DNA from: Phycisphaerales bacterium
Lineage (GTDB): Bacteria; Planctomycetota; Phycisphaerae; UBA1845
Length of the DNA stretch: 64,000 nt
Assembly: GCA_020852275.1 (NCBI GenBank)
Contig: JADZBE010000042.1
Coordinates: 62,001-126,000, forward strand
Direction: 5' to 3'
Shown here piece after piece: positions 44,946-53,675 of this stretch. Below the pieces are notes generated by a model. It did not search any database. It worked only from the letters and a program-made list of their open reading frames with translations, and had not been told where the DNA came from. Numbering within the stretch: the stretch's first letter is position 1; the number at the start of each line of letters is the position of its first letter. Position numbers and translations under genes: made by a program.

Positions 44946-45825
44946 GTCCACTTGACCTTGGAGAATGGGTCGAGCCTCGCTGGACGAAATCGGAATCGGG
45001 CGCGGCTAGAGCGGAACTGCCAAAATCCGTGACCAGAACCAGTGCACCCAGGGCAACCGCACTCTATCGCAAGCCCTTTGTTGAGCATCGAACGTACCCA
45101 CAATTATGCGCGATTTCCGGCTGGAATCGAAGGTGTCACACGCGACTCGACTTCGAATGCGGATGCCCTGCCCGGTGCACCCAAGGCCTGAAATCTTGTC
45201 TTGACGCCTCGGCCGCGGTTCGCTAGTCTCCGGTTCTCCGAAGACCCTTCACCGGGCAGCTTCGGTTGAAGTGCGGGAACCAGATTGGGGCAGCGTCGCC
45301 GGGGACCGGGAACGGTTCTGGGCGGTCGATGGGCGTCGGCATTCGCGGCGGTACGCTCAGGCTTCGGTTTCCCGGCGGCCGCGATCCTTCCACGTGGAAG
45401 CTCACGCCGCTTTTTTTCGGGTTACGGGCCAGGGGTCTCGGATCGCGGGATCGGGGAATCCGGTCACGGGACCGCGAGGTCTGTTCGGCGATCCGGACGC
45501 GTCTGTACGGCGGCCCGCCAGGTCTCCTCGGCGAACCGGCGGGTCTGCTTGGCGATCTGGCTGATCGGTTTGGCCGTCCGGGGGGTAGCCTTGTGCCTCG
45601 ATGGGGCAGTGAACCCTCCGGGACGGCGTCTTGTCGAGCGCGAACGGCAGGCGGATCTCGGCATGGGCGGGGTGGCGAACCCGGTGCGGGTTTGGCCGGC
45701 ATGGTGGGGCGCCATCGCCAGTCCCGCGTCAGTGCGTCGTTGATGAGTGACGAAAACAAGGGTTCGACCGGCGGCGGGAAGCGGGTCGCGAGCGGCTCGG
45801 CCAGCAGCGAGCAGGCAGCTTCTTC

Positions 45826-45897
45826 TGCCCGGTGGTGTAATCGGTAACACACCAGGTTTTGGTCCTGGTATTCCTGGTTCGAGTCCAGGCCGGGTAG
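45826..45897 (+). tRNA. tRNA-Gln (anticodon TTG)
   Basis: A complete cloverleaf can be drawn. The acceptor stem is TGCCCGG (45826-45832) with CCGGGTA (45890-45896), seven pairs including one G-T. The D arm is GTGT...ACAC. The anticodon stem CCAGG/CCTGG encloses the loop TTTTGGT, giving anticodon TTG. The T stem CCTGG/CCAGG encloses TTCGAGT. The discriminator base is G45897 and CCA is not encoded. It lies 87 bp before prs, a common place for tRNA-Gln in the prs-rplY-pth cluster of several phyla. Confidence 0.95.
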
Positions 45898-45984
45898 GTG
45901 CGGCGATCAAGGGACGGGCTTCGTAGGCGCGTTTGTGTGGGTGTTCGTGTTCAGGCGTGACCGTGTGGAACGGGAGCGTTGAAG

Positions 45985-46977
45985 ATGGCAGGTCATTGCA
46001 ACAACCATGTGCCGGTGGGCGATCTGAAGATCTTCTCTGGCACGGCCTGCGCGGACCTTGCGTCGCGCATCTGCCGCTATCTCGACGTGCCGCACGGCGG
46101 GGCGCAGGTCGAGCGGTTCCCGGACGGCGAGACGATCGTCAAGCTGGAGGACGACGTGCGCGGGCGCGACTGCTTCGTCGTGCAGAGCACGCGGCCCCCG
46201 GTGAACGACAACCTGATGGAGCTGCTGATCTTCATCGACTGCCTGCGTCGCGCGTCGGCGAATCGGATCACGGCGGTCATGCCCTACTTCGGCTACGCCC
46301 GTCAGGACCGCAAGTCCGAGGGTCGCACGCCGATCACGGCCAAGCTCGTCGCCAACCTGATCGTCGAGGCGGGGGCGCAGCGCGTGCTGACCATGAACCT
46401 CCACGCCGATCAGATTCAGGGCTTTTTCGACATTCCCGTGGACCACCTCTCCGCCGCCCCCGTGCTGACGCAGCACTTTCACACGCTCACGCTGGACAAC
46501 CCGGTGGTCGCGTCGCCGGACGTGGGCAACATCAAGTTCGGCAGCGATTTCGCCTCGCGCCTCGGGGCGGACCTGGCGGTGATTGACAAGCGCCGCCTCG
46601 GGGCCGATCGCACGCGCGCTAATCGCGTCGTCGGAAACGTCGAGGGCGCCAGCGTCATGATGTTCGACGACATGATCACCACCGCCGGCACGGTCTGCGA
46701 GGCCGCGAAGCTGCTTCGGGAATACGGCGCCAAGGAGATTCACGTCGCCGCGACGCACGCCGTCTTCGCCGGGCCCGCCGTTTCGCGCCTCACCGAGGCC
46801 GGCTTCAAGCAGATCGTCGTGAGCGACACGATCCCCGTCAGCGATGAGGTGCGGCAGAAACTGACGAACCTGCGGGTGCTCAGCGTCGCGGGTCTGATCG
46901 GCGAAGCCATCCGGCGCATTCACGAGCACCGCTCGATCAGCGAGCTGTTTCACTGGGATCGAGGCAAGCGGGAGTAG
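45985..46977 (+). CDS. prs: Ribose-phosphate pyrophosphokinase
   Basis: The ATG at 45985 lies 8 nt after GGGAG and gives 330 residues. The class I PRPP synthetase motifs are complete: the N-terminal LKIFSGTACADLASRI, ERFPDGE, the ATP-binding ARQDRKSEGRTPITAKL, LHADQIQGFFDIPVDHL, and the PRPP loop MMFDDMITTAGTV. It makes PRPP for nucleotide, His and Trp synthesis, including the PyrE reaction encoded earlier in the window. It heads the order prs-rplY-pth seen in many bacteria. Confidence 0.96.
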   Translation: MAGHCNNHVPVGDLKIFSGTACADLASRICRYLDVPHGGAQVERFPDGETIVKLEDDVRGRDCFVVQSTRPPVNDNLMELLIFIDCLRRASANRITAVMPYFGYARQDRKSEGRTPITAKLVANLIVEAGAQRVLTMNLHADQIQGFFDIPVDHLSAAPVLTQHFHTLTLDNPVVASPDVGNIKFGSDFASRLGADLAVIDKRRLGADRTRANRVVGNVEGASVMMFDDMITTAGTVCEAAKLLREYGAKEIHVAATHAVFAGPAVSRLTEAGFKQIVVSDTIPVSDEVRQKLTNLRVLSVAGLIGEAIRRIHEHRSISELFHWDRGKRE

Positions 46978-47188
46978 GGGAAGGCAACAGGCAACAGGCA
47001 ATCGGGAATAGGCAAAAAGAAGCGGACGGTGTTGCGGTGTTCCGCAGGCAGTATGCAGCGGGTAGCGGGTAGCGAGTAGCAAGTGGCGAGTAGCGAGTAG
47101 CGAGTAGCGAGCAGCAGACGGCCGGCGCGCCGGCCGAGCATGGTAATCGACAAGCGATTCTTGTTGTGGATAGGAGTTCAAGAGGCAG

Positions 47189-47872
47189 ATGGAAACGGTA
47201 ACACTTATGGCGCGGCGGCGCGGCAGCGTCGGGACGCGGGAAGCCCGCAAAGTCCGCGATTCGGGCCTGTTGCCCGCGGTGATCTACGGGCACGGCGAGG
47301 CGCCGGAAAGCGTGTCGCTGGATGAGCACGACTTCGTCGTGGCCATCGGGCACGGCGCACGCACCATGGCGCTCAACGTCGAAGGCAAGGACACGCAGTG
47401 CCTCATCAAGGAGGTGCAGTACAACTACTTGGGCAAGCGCCCGATCCACGTGGATTTCATGCGCGTGGACCTGACCGAGAAGGTCCGCGTCAAGGTCGGA
47501 ATCGCGCTGCGCGGCGTGCCCATCGGCGTCACCCACGGCGGGGTGCTTGAGCATCCGCTCGTGGAGATCGAAGTCGAGTGCCTGGCCATGTCCATTCCCG
47601 GCACCCTGCACCCGGTGGTCAAGGACCTTGACGTCGGCCAGACGCTCTACGTGCGCGACCTCGTCGTGCCGGAGGGCGTCAAGGTTCTCAACGACCCGAA
47701 CGAAATCGTCGCCAGCGTGCGCGTGCTGGCGGAGGAAGTCGTCGCCGAGGCCGCCGAACCCGCCGCCGAGGCGCAGGTTCCGGAGCGCATCGGTCGCGTG
47801 CGGCCTGAGGAGGGCGCCGAGGGCGAAGCCAAGGACAAGGACAAGGACAAGGAAAAGGAAAAGAAGAAGTAG
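47189..47872 (+). CDS. rplY: Large ribosomal subunit protein bL25 (CTC family)
   Basis: The 227-residue long form has an N-terminal 5S rRNA-binding domain (ARRRGSVGTREARKVRDSGLLPAVIYG) and a CTC beta domain. The latter includes KRPIHVDFMRVD and HGGVLEHPLVEIEVECL. The C-terminal tail is low-complexity and ends in alternating Lys/Asp/Glu (KDKDKDKEKEKKK). It binds 5S rRNA in the central protuberance. The stop is followed within 2 nt by the pth start, so coupled translation is likely. Confidence 0.95.
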   Translation: METVTLMARRRGSVGTREARKVRDSGLLPAVIYGHGEAPESVSLDEHDFVVAIGHGARTMALNVEGKDTQCLIKEVQYNYLGKRPIHVDFMRVDLTEKVRVKVGIALRGVPIGVTHGGVLEHPLVEIEVECLAMSIPGTLHPVVKDLDVGQTLYVRDLVVPEGVKVLNDPNEIVASVRVLAEEVVAEAAEPAAEAQVPERIGRVRPEEGAEGEAKDKDKDKEKEKKK

Positions 47873-47874
47873 CC

Positions 47875-48453
47875 GTGAAGCTGGTCGTGGGTCTGGGGAA
47901 CCCGGGTCCGAAGTACGTCGGCACGCGGCATAACGTCGGGTTCGAGGTGGTGGACCGGCTGGCCCGCCGCTGGGGAGCGGACCTTTCGGGGGAGCGCTTT
48001 CACGGCTGGTTCGGTCAAGCGGACGTGCCGACGCCGGGCAGCGCCGCCGGAGACGTCGAGCGCGTCGCGCTGCTGAAGCCGACGACGTTTATGAATCGCA
48101 GCGGGCAGGCGGTCAGCGCGGCCGCGCGGTTCTACAAGCTGGCGGCGTCGGATTTGATGGTGGTCGTGGACGATCTGGCGCTGATGCCGGGCAAACTGCG
48201 CATCCGTGCGGACGGCTCGGCCGGCAGCCACAACGGGCTGCAGGACATCATCGACCGGCTGGGAAGTCAGGACTGGCCGAGGATGCGGCTGGGGATCGGC
48301 GACGCCGTGGGCATCCCGGCACAGTACGTTTTGGGTCGGTTCTCGGAGGACGACTTGGCGCTGATGAACGGCGCGTACGATCGTGCAACAGACGCCGTGG
48401 CGTGCTGGGTGAAGGAAGGGCTGGCGGCGGCGATGAACAAATTCAACGGATGA
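47875..48453 (+). CDS. pth: Peptidyl-tRNA hydrolase
   Basis: The 192 residues start MKLVVGLGNPGPKYVGTRHNVGF with the catalytic His in RHNVGF. The other active-site parts are KPTTFMNRSG (Asn) and VVVDDLALMPGKLRIR (Asp), followed by GSAGSHNGLQDI. The start codon is GTG 47875, overlapping nothing and 2 nt after the rplY stop. It releases tRNA from abortive peptidyl-tRNA. Confidence 0.95.
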   Translation: MKLVVGLGNPGPKYVGTRHNVGFEVVDRLARRWGADLSGERFHGWFGQADVPTPGSAAGDVERVALLKPTTFMNRSGQAVSAAARFYKLAASDLMVVVDDLALMPGKLRIRADGSAGSHNGLQDIIDRLGSQDWPRMRLGIGDAVGIPAQYVLGRFSEDDLALMNGAYDRATDAVACWVKEGLAAAMNKFNG

Positions 48454-48454
48454 A

Positions 48455-48535
48455 GTGTGGCACCGGTTTGTAACCGGTGGACTGTGGCACCGGTTTGTAA
48501 CCGGTGGAGTGGAGCCCAGGTTTTCCAACCTGGGG
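48455..48535. repeat. Three palindromes after pth
   Basis: Two copies of CACCGGTTTGTAACCGGTG and one CCCAGGTT/AACCTGGG hairpin with a TTCC loop follow the pth stop directly. They belong to the dispersed palindrome family but have TGT loops here. They lie between pth and rpsF and could attenuate or stabilise the transcript. Confidence 0.8.
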
Positions 48536-48638
48536 ATGCGCGGGACAGTTTCCACGCGAGACGGCTTGAGATGAACGGGATTTGAGTCATGCACCGCCCC
48601 GACGTGGGGCGGCGCGAGTTTGAACGCGGTGTGAAAAC

Positions 48639-49142
48639 ATGGGCATGTTAAACCAGTACGAGACGATGATGCTGTTTGATCCGACGTTCGCCGCCAATGA
48701 GCAGGCGGTCCATGAGGAGATCAAGCGGTTGATGGATCGCGCGGAGGCGCAGGACGTGGTCACCGCCCGGTGGGACGAACGCCGGCTGGCGTACAAGGTC
48801 AAGGGTCGCAAGCGCGCGGCCTATTACCTCACGTACTTCAAGGCGCCGGGCGGGAAGATCGCGGGTCTGGAGCGGGACTTCCAGCTTTCGGAGCACATCC
48901 TGCGGGCGCTGGTGGTGTGCGCGGACCATGTGACGCCCGAGCGGATGCAGGAAGCGCTCAAGGGCGCGCCCAAGGAAGCGCCGCGCGATCCCTTCGGCGG
49001 GGACTCCTTCGGCGGCGGCGGGCGATTTGGATCGCGCGATCGGTTCGACCGAGGTGATCGCGGTGACCGAGGAGATCGCGGTGATCGCGGTGACCGGGGT
49101 GATCGCAGCGAGAGCGTTCCCGTTCCGGCATTGGACCCGTGA
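48639..49142 (+). CDS. rpsF: Small ribosomal subunit protein bS6
   Basis: The 167 residues start MGMLNQYETMMLFDPTFA. The S6 fold reads YETMMLFDP, DERRLAYKVKGRKRAAYYL, FKAPGGKIAGLERDFQLSEHILRALVV. After residue ~105 there is an unusual tail with Gly/Phe-rich sequence and six Arg-Gly-Asp triplets, encoded by a 9-bp tandem repeat at about 49040-49110. Typical S6 is about 100-135 residues, so the tail is an addition. S6 normally pairs with S18 (rpsR), which is not present in this cluster. Confidence 0.93.
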   Translation: MGMLNQYETMMLFDPTFAANEQAVHEEIKRLMDRAEAQDVVTARWDERRLAYKVKGRKRAAYYLTYFKAPGGKIAGLERDFQLSEHILRALVVCADHVTPERMQEALKGAPKEAPRDPFGGDSFGGGGRFGSRDRFDRGDRGDRGDRGDRGDRGDRSESVPVPALDP

Positions 49143-49333
49143 CGGGGGACTGAGCTTGCCCGCCAAGATCTGACAGGGCACTCACAGGGGCCGAGAGCAG
49201 GTCCGGCGATTCCGCTTGGAATCAGCCGGGGGACAGGCCATAATGGCGTGCGTCGTGTGCGGCGAGGACCGTCCCGGGGCGAACTCGACGAAGCGTCGCT
49301 CCAGCGCATTCAATTTCCGAGGAGAGCCGAGGA

Positions 49334-49876
49334 ATGGCCAGCTACAACCGGATCATCTTGGTGGGAAACCTGACGCGCGACCCGCAGCTCAGCTATCTGC
49401 CGAGCCAGACGCCGGTGTGCGAATTCGGCATCGCCACGAATGAGCGATGGCGCGACAAAGACGGCAACCAGCGCGAGGACGTTTGTTTTGTCGACTGCAA
49501 GCTGTTCGGCAAGGGCGCCGAGGTCTTCTGCCAATACATGGCCAAGGGCAGATCCGTCCTCGTCGAGGGGAAACTGAAGTTCGAGCAGTGGTCTACGCCC
49601 GAGGGTGAGAAGAAGTCCAAGTATCGGGTTCATGTGGAGAACTTCACCTTCCTGGGCAGCCCCGGCGGCGGCGGCGGAAACCAGGGCGACGCGGCATCCG
49701 CGCCGCGCGGGCAGACGGCCGCGCCCCGCAGCGCGCCGGCGCCGCAGCGCGGTGGCGGATACAGGCAGCCGGCTCCCGCCGCGGCGAACGCAAATTACGG
49801 CGGCGCGCCCATGGAGGAGCCGCCCTACGAAGAGGCGCCGGCCATGGGAGCGCCCGGCGAGGAACCGCCGTTCTAA
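49334..49876 (+). CDS. ssb: Single-stranded DNA-binding protein
   Basis: The 180 residues begin MASYNRIILVGNLTRDPQL, the usual OB-fold start, and continue with FGIATNERWRDKDGNQREDVCFVDCKLFG and RSVLVEGKLKFEQW. The C-terminal third is Gly/Pro/Ala-rich and the protein ends GAPGEEPPF. That acidic PPF tail recruits replication and repair partners. A GAGGAGAGCCGAGGA purine-rich ribosome-binding region precedes ATG 49334. Confidence 0.96.
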   Translation: MASYNRIILVGNLTRDPQLSYLPSQTPVCEFGIATNERWRDKDGNQREDVCFVDCKLFGKGAEVFCQYMAKGRSVLVEGKLKFEQWSTPEGEKKSKYRVHVENFTFLGSPGGGGGNQGDAASAPRGQTAAPRSAPAPQRGGGYRQPAPAAANANYGGAPMEEPPYEEAPAMGAPGEEPPF

Positions 49877-50084
49877 GTGCGGCGCGGTATGAGCAGAGGA
49901 GACAGGTGCCACTGCTCCGTGAGCAGTGTCCGCCCAGCGCAATGCTGTCGCACGCCAAGGGAAAAGGGGAAAGAGCAGACACTCCGTCCGAATCTCCTGA
50001 GGAGAGCGGCGAGTGGGGAGCTTCCAGTCGGGGATCGGCAGGGAACGGACGTAGGATCAACGAAGAAAGAACGGATCGAGCATC

Positions 50085-50609
50085 ATGAAAGTTTTGCTTC
50101 GCAAAGACGTGGAACCGTTGGGCATCGTGGGCGACGTGGTGGACGTGACTACGGGTTACGCCCGCAACTTCCTTTTCCCACAAGGTCTGGCCATGACGCC
50201 CAACAAGGGCAACATGCGCGCCCTGACCAAGGAGCGCGCCGCGGCCGAGCAGCGCCGCAAGCTGGCGCATGAGCAGATGCAGCGCGCCGCCGAGAAGCTG
50301 GCGGACGTTGAGGTGACCATCATTGCTGCGGCCAACGAGGAAGGCGTGCTGTACGGCTCGGTCGGTCCCAAGGAGATCGCCCACGCGCTGGCGGAAGAAG
50401 GTCACCCGGTCCGTCCTGAGCATGTGCGTCTGCCCGCGCCGATCCGCCACCTGGACAAGACGCACGTGGACATCCGATTCACGCAGGGCATCACCGCGCA
50501 AGTAAAGGTGTGGGTGGTGCGCGAGCGCAAGGAAGGCGAGACGGAGGAAGGCGCCGCCCCGGAGGGTCAACCCACGGAGGGGACCGCCCATGAGCCAAGC
50601 GACGGCTGA
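50085..50609 (+). CDS. rplI: Large ribosomal subunit protein bL9
   Basis: The 174 residues start MKVLLRKDVEPLGIVGDVVDV, with VTTGYARNFLFPQGLAM as the rRNA-binding signature. A long connecting helix (RALTKERAAAEQRRKLAHEQ) and a C-terminal domain (LYGSVGPKEIAHALAEEGHPV) follow. The 25-residue acidic extension at the end is longer than usual. The stop overlaps the dnaB start by 20 bp, so translation is probably coupled. Confidence 0.96.
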   Translation: MKVLLRKDVEPLGIVGDVVDVTTGYARNFLFPQGLAMTPNKGNMRALTKERAAAEQRRKLAHEQMQRAAEKLADVEVTIIAAANEEGVLYGSVGPKEIAHALAEEGHPVRPEHVRLPAPIRHLDKTHVDIRFTQGITAQVKVWVVRERKEGETEEGAAPEGQPTEGTAHEPSDG

Positions 50610-52008
50610 GCGTCCGCCGGCAGCGCCCAGGCTTCCCGCCGGGTCCGGGGCGGATCGCCTTCCGCCGCAGGACCTGGATGCGGAGATGGCCTGCCTCGGC
50701 GCGATGCTGATGAACCGCGAGACGGTCGGCGACGTCTTGCAGGTCATCCTGCAAAATGAAAGCCGCTGGTTCTATCACCCTCGCCACCAGAAACTGTTCG
50801 AGGTCTTGATCGACCTGTACGACCGCAACCTCCCGATCGACCTGATGGTCGTGGCGGAGGATCTGCGCCGGCGCGGTCTGCTCGAGGAGCTGGGCGGGCA
50901 CGAGAGCCTGCTGCAACTGGCCGACAGCTTCGCCGATCTCGCCAACGCGCCGCACTACGCCCGCATCGTGCGCGACAAGGGCATGTTGCGCGACCTGATC
51001 CGCTGCACGCAGGAGATCGCCGACAACGCCTACTCCGCCTCGCAGGAAGCCAAGGACATTCTTGACGACGCCGAGCGCCGTCTCTTCGGGGTCACGGAGC
51101 GCCGCGTCAGCGCGCACGCCGCGCCCATCGGCGACATGCTCGCTCGGCTCGCCTCGCGCATCGAGCTGCGCGACGGGGGGCTGCTCACCGGCACACCCAC
51201 CGGCTTCGCCGATCTCGACGAGCACACCAGCGGCTTCCAGGCGGGCGACCTCGTCATCGTCGCCGGGCGCCCCTCGATGGGGAAAACCGCGCTGGGGCTG
51301 ACCATGGCCGAGGAAATGGCCGTCAAGCGCAATATCCCCGTGATCTTCTTCTCGATGGAGATGAGCAACGAGCAGGTGGCGCAGCGCCTGTTGTGCAGCC
51401 ACACGCGCTTCGACTCGCACAAGCTGCGCCGGCGGCTCATCTCGGAGCAGGAGCTGCACCAGCTTCTGGAGGCCTGCGACTCGCTGTCGCACGCGCCGCT
51501 CTACGTGGACGACACGCCGGGCATGACCATCCTCGAGCTGCGCTCCAAGGCGCGGCGCATGGCGATGCAGCACCAGGTGCAGGCCGTCTTTGTCGATTAC
51601 CTTCAGCTCATGCACGCGCCGGGCAGCGAGTCGCGTCAGACGGAAGTGGCCACCATCAGCCGCGGACTCAAGGCGCTGGGGCGCGAGCTGAACATCCCGA
51701 TCATTGTCATGGCGCAGCTCAACCGCCAATCCGAGGAGCGGCAGGGCAACGAGCCGCGCATGAGCGACCTGCGCGAGAGCGGCGCCATCGAGCAGGACGC
51801 CGACGTGGTGCTGCTGATCCACCGCCCGGAGTACTACAAGCCCGAGGATGAATCCCTGAAAGGCATGGCCAAGCTCATCATCGCCAAGCAGCGCAACGGT
51901 CCGGTGGGCACGGTGGAGCTGACCTACCACAACCGCTACACACGATTCGACAACCGCAAGCGCTTCGGCGAGTCGCCCGAAAGCTACCGCGAGCCGTCGC
52001 CGTTCTGA
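50590..52008 (+). CDS. dnaB: Replicative DNA helicase
   Basis: The 472 residues hold the N-terminal DnaB domain (PPQDLDAEMACLGAMLMNRE), the linker, and the RecA-like helicase. The Walker A is VIVAGRPSMGKTALGL (about residues 221-236). The Walker B is AVFVDYLQLMH, and the later motif LRESGAIEQDADVVLLIHR is typical. There is no intein; the length is normal. It unwinds the parental duplex at the fork. The order ssb-rplI-dnaB is widely conserved, and the gene overlaps rplI. Confidence 0.97.
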   Translation: MSQATAERPPAAPRLPAGSGADRLPPQDLDAEMACLGAMLMNRETVGDVLQVILQNESRWFYHPRHQKLFEVLIDLYDRNLPIDLMVVAEDLRRRGLLEELGGHESLLQLADSFADLANAPHYARIVRDKGMLRDLIRCTQEIADNAYSASQEAKDILDDAERRLFGVTERRVSAHAAPIGDMLARLASRIELRDGGLLTGTPTGFADLDEHTSGFQAGDLVIVAGRPSMGKTALGLTMAEEMAVKRNIPVIFFSMEMSNEQVAQRLLCSHTRFDSHKLRRRLISEQELHQLLEACDSLSHAPLYVDDTPGMTILELRSKARRMAMQHQVQAVFVDYLQLMHAPGSESRQTEVATISRGLKALGRELNIPIIVMAQLNRQSEERQGNEPRMSDLRESGAIEQDADVVLLIHRPEYYKPEDESLKGMAKLIIAKQRNGPVGTVELTYHNRYTRFDNRKRFGESPESYREPSPF

Positions 52009-52535
52009 TGCGTCGGCGTTCCGAGGCGTCGCCGCAAGGCGGCATCGCCTCAGAGAGGCGTCGCCTCAAGCGGGCATGGCCTCAACCGCTCGGGGCGGAA
52101 CTCTGAACTGGAGAGGTGCGACCCCTTCGGAGTCGAATCGCCGAGGGCGCGATTCCCGCGGGCTGCGCCCGCGGCTATTCACGTATTTCCCCTTCGGGGA
52201 TCAAGACGATCAGCGCCTTTACAAATCGATCGACGCCTTCACGAATCGATCGGCACCTTCACCAGTAGATCGGCGCCTTCACGAATTGACCGGCGCCTCC
52301 ACCGATGCTTTCGGGCGTGCCGATCGTTGTGAAAACGCTTTCTTGTAGCCGGGCCCGCGGTCCAATCCTGCTGAAGCCCCATTCCGATCGCTTCCTCAAA
52401 ATTCTTGCTTGCATTCCTTCCGGGGGCGGCGTGCCAAAAAGAACGGCCAGACCCGCTGGAATCCAAAGCGGGGCACGCAAGCCGACTTAGCGTGCGGTGG
52501 CCTTGCGATCGGGTCTGCCCCCATTGCTTTGCCGT
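52009..52535. other. Non-coding gap with triple-hairpin element and tandem repeats
   Basis: From the dnaB stop, short GAGGCGTCGCC/AAGGCGGCATCGCC units run to about 52085. A hairpin element with GCGGGCTGCGCCCGCGGC and CCCCTTCGGGG stems follows at about 52115-52202, then a 20-bp array at 52208-52307. No gene is seen. Confidence 0.7.
52208..52307. repeat. Five tandem 20-bp repeats
   Basis: Units starting GATCGGCGCCTTCACGAATC, or close variants, lie at 52208, 52228, 52248, 52268 and 52288. They directly follow a hairpin element, the same arrangement as at 44720-44945. Confidence 0.85.
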
Positions 52536-52536
52536 T

Positions 52537-52564
52537 TTGCCAATTCCCGTGCATCTGGGATAAT
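52537..52564 (+). promoter_or_regulatory. Probable sigma-70-type promoter of ribH
   Basis: The -35 box TTGCCA (52537-52542) matches TTGACA at five of six positions. It is separated by 16 bp from a -10 box GATAAT (52559-52564). A start near 52571 would give a leader of about 26 nt. It probably drives ribH, nusB and ftsY. Confidence 0.6.
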
Positions 52565-52596
52565 GACCCGTTCGCGGGGCAGCGGAGGTTGTCTGG

Positions 52597-53073
52597 ATGG
52601 CACGAGAGATACAAGGGCAGCTCAAGGCCGAAGGTCGGCGTTTCGCGCTGGCGGTCAGCCGGTTCAACGGTTTCATTACGGACCACTTGGTGGTCGGCGC
52701 GGAGGACGCGCTGAAGCGCCACGGCTGCCGTGACGCGGACATCACGCGGGTGTACGTGCCGGGCGCCTTCGAGCTGCCCGCGGCGGCGCGCAAGCTGGCG
52801 GAGTCCGGCAAGTTCAGCGCGGTGATCGCGCTGGGCTGCGTCATCCGCGGGCAGACGCCGCACTTTGAATATGTCGCCGGCGAAGCCGTCCGCGGACTGG
52901 GCTGGGTCGCGCTGCACACCGGCGTGCCGACCGCGATGGGGGTGCTGACCTGCGACACGCTGGAGCAGGCGATCGACCGCGCCGGCGGCAAGGCGGGCAA
53001 CAAGGGCGCCGACGCGGCCATGTGCGCCCTGGAAATGATCAGCGTGTTTGAGCAGATCGGCCGCGCGGAGTGA
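52597..53073 (+). CDS. ribH: 6,7-dimethyl-8-ribityllumazine synthase
   Basis: The 158 residues include the conserved blocks [56 protein letters not shown] with the catalytic His, and [16 protein letters not shown]. It makes the riboflavin precursor lumazine from ribityl-diamino-uracil and 3,4-dihydroxybutanone phosphate and assembles into 60-mers or pentamers. GCGGAGG precedes ATG 52597. No FMN riboswitch was seen upstream. It is followed by nusB, the usual order ribH-nusB. Confidence 0.96.
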   Translation: MAREIQGQLKAEGRRFALAVSRFNGFITDHLVVGAEDALKRHGCRDADITRVYVPGAFELPAAARKLAESGKFSAVIALGCVIRGQTPHFEYVAGEAVRGLGWVALHTGVPTAMGVLTCDTLEQAIDRAGGKAGNKGADAAMCALEMISVFEQIGRAE

Positions 53074-53122
53074 TGGCCCTCGCAATGAGACTCGCCGCAG
53101 GCGCGTGGACGCCGCTGATTAG

Positions 53123-53602
53123 ATGATTGACAACTCGCCATCACCTTCCGAGAGCCTTCCGCCGGTCGAATCCCTGCGCCGCAAGCGCCGCCAGTCGCGC
53201 GTGCTTGCCTTGCAGATGCTCTGCCAGTTGCATGTGCAGGGCGACGAGGCGCTGGACGATCTTCCGGCTTTTTTCGCGGAATCCGGCGCGTCCGGCGACG
53301 TGTTCGAGTACGCTGCCCGGCTCGTCCGAAGGACGTGGGCGCAGCGCGAGACGCTCGATGCCCGGCTGGCAGCGGCCTCCCCGCTGTGGAAGCCCGAGCG
53401 CATGTCCACCGTCGAGCACGGCATCCTGCGCATCGCCGTGCTGGAGATGCTGGGCGACGAGGTTCCGGCCGCGGTGGTGATGGATGAAGCGATCGAGATC
53501 GCCAAGGAGTACGGCGGTGCCGAGACGCCGCGTTTCGTCAACGGCGTGCTCGACGCCGTGTACCGCAGGATTCGGGAGGAGACGGGCGCGATGCCGGATT
53601 GA
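53123..53602 (+). CDS. nusB: Transcription antitermination factor NusB
   Basis: The 159 residues start MIDNSPSPSESLPP, then the helical NusB domain begins at RRKRRQSRVLALQMLCQLHVQ. The second half carries MSTVEHGILRIAVLEMLGDEVPAAVVMDEAIEIAKEYG and GAETPRFVNGVLDAVYRRI, shown here as successive motifs and strongly diagnostic. NusB binds boxA RNA with S10 and supports rRNA antitermination. Confidence 0.95.
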   Translation: MIDNSPSPSESLPPVESLRRKRRQSRVLALQMLCQLHVQGDEALDDLPAFFAESGASGDVFEYAARLVRRTWAQRETLDARLAAASPLWKPERMSTVEHGILRIAVLEMLGDEVPAAVVMDEAIEIAKEYGGAETPRFVNGVLDAVYRRIREETGAMPD

Positions 53603-53675
53603 CGGCGGGCGTGACGACGCTGAGTGTGGCGACGGCGCTGCGGCGAGCTGCAAGGCGTGATCGAGGGGAGCGAAC

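Larger units (their letters stand above)
44129..45825. other. 1.7-kb non-coding region with multi-hairpin element and tandem repeats
   Basis: No gene is credible here; the long frames are low-complexity Arg/Pro/Gly. Between about 44430 and 44815 there is a chain of hairpins, including CCCAGGGTT/AACCCTGGG arms and several ACCCC/GGGGT stems. A 22-23 bp tandem array follows at 44829-44945. From 45030 to the tRNA nothing specific is seen. Confidence 0.65.

Noticed and set aside
45223-45852. Minus-strand frame of 209 codons overlapping the tRNA gene
   Set aside because: It is Arg/Pro-rich low complexity, overlaps tRNA-Gln and has no recognisable start signal or domain.
50590-52008. Intein in DnaB
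   Set aside because: The protein has 472 residues and its Walker A and downstream motifs are continuous, so there is no insertion.
52309-52596. FMN riboswitch before ribH
   Set aside because: The conserved core with its multiple helices is not visible and the leader after the predicted promoter is only about 26 nt.
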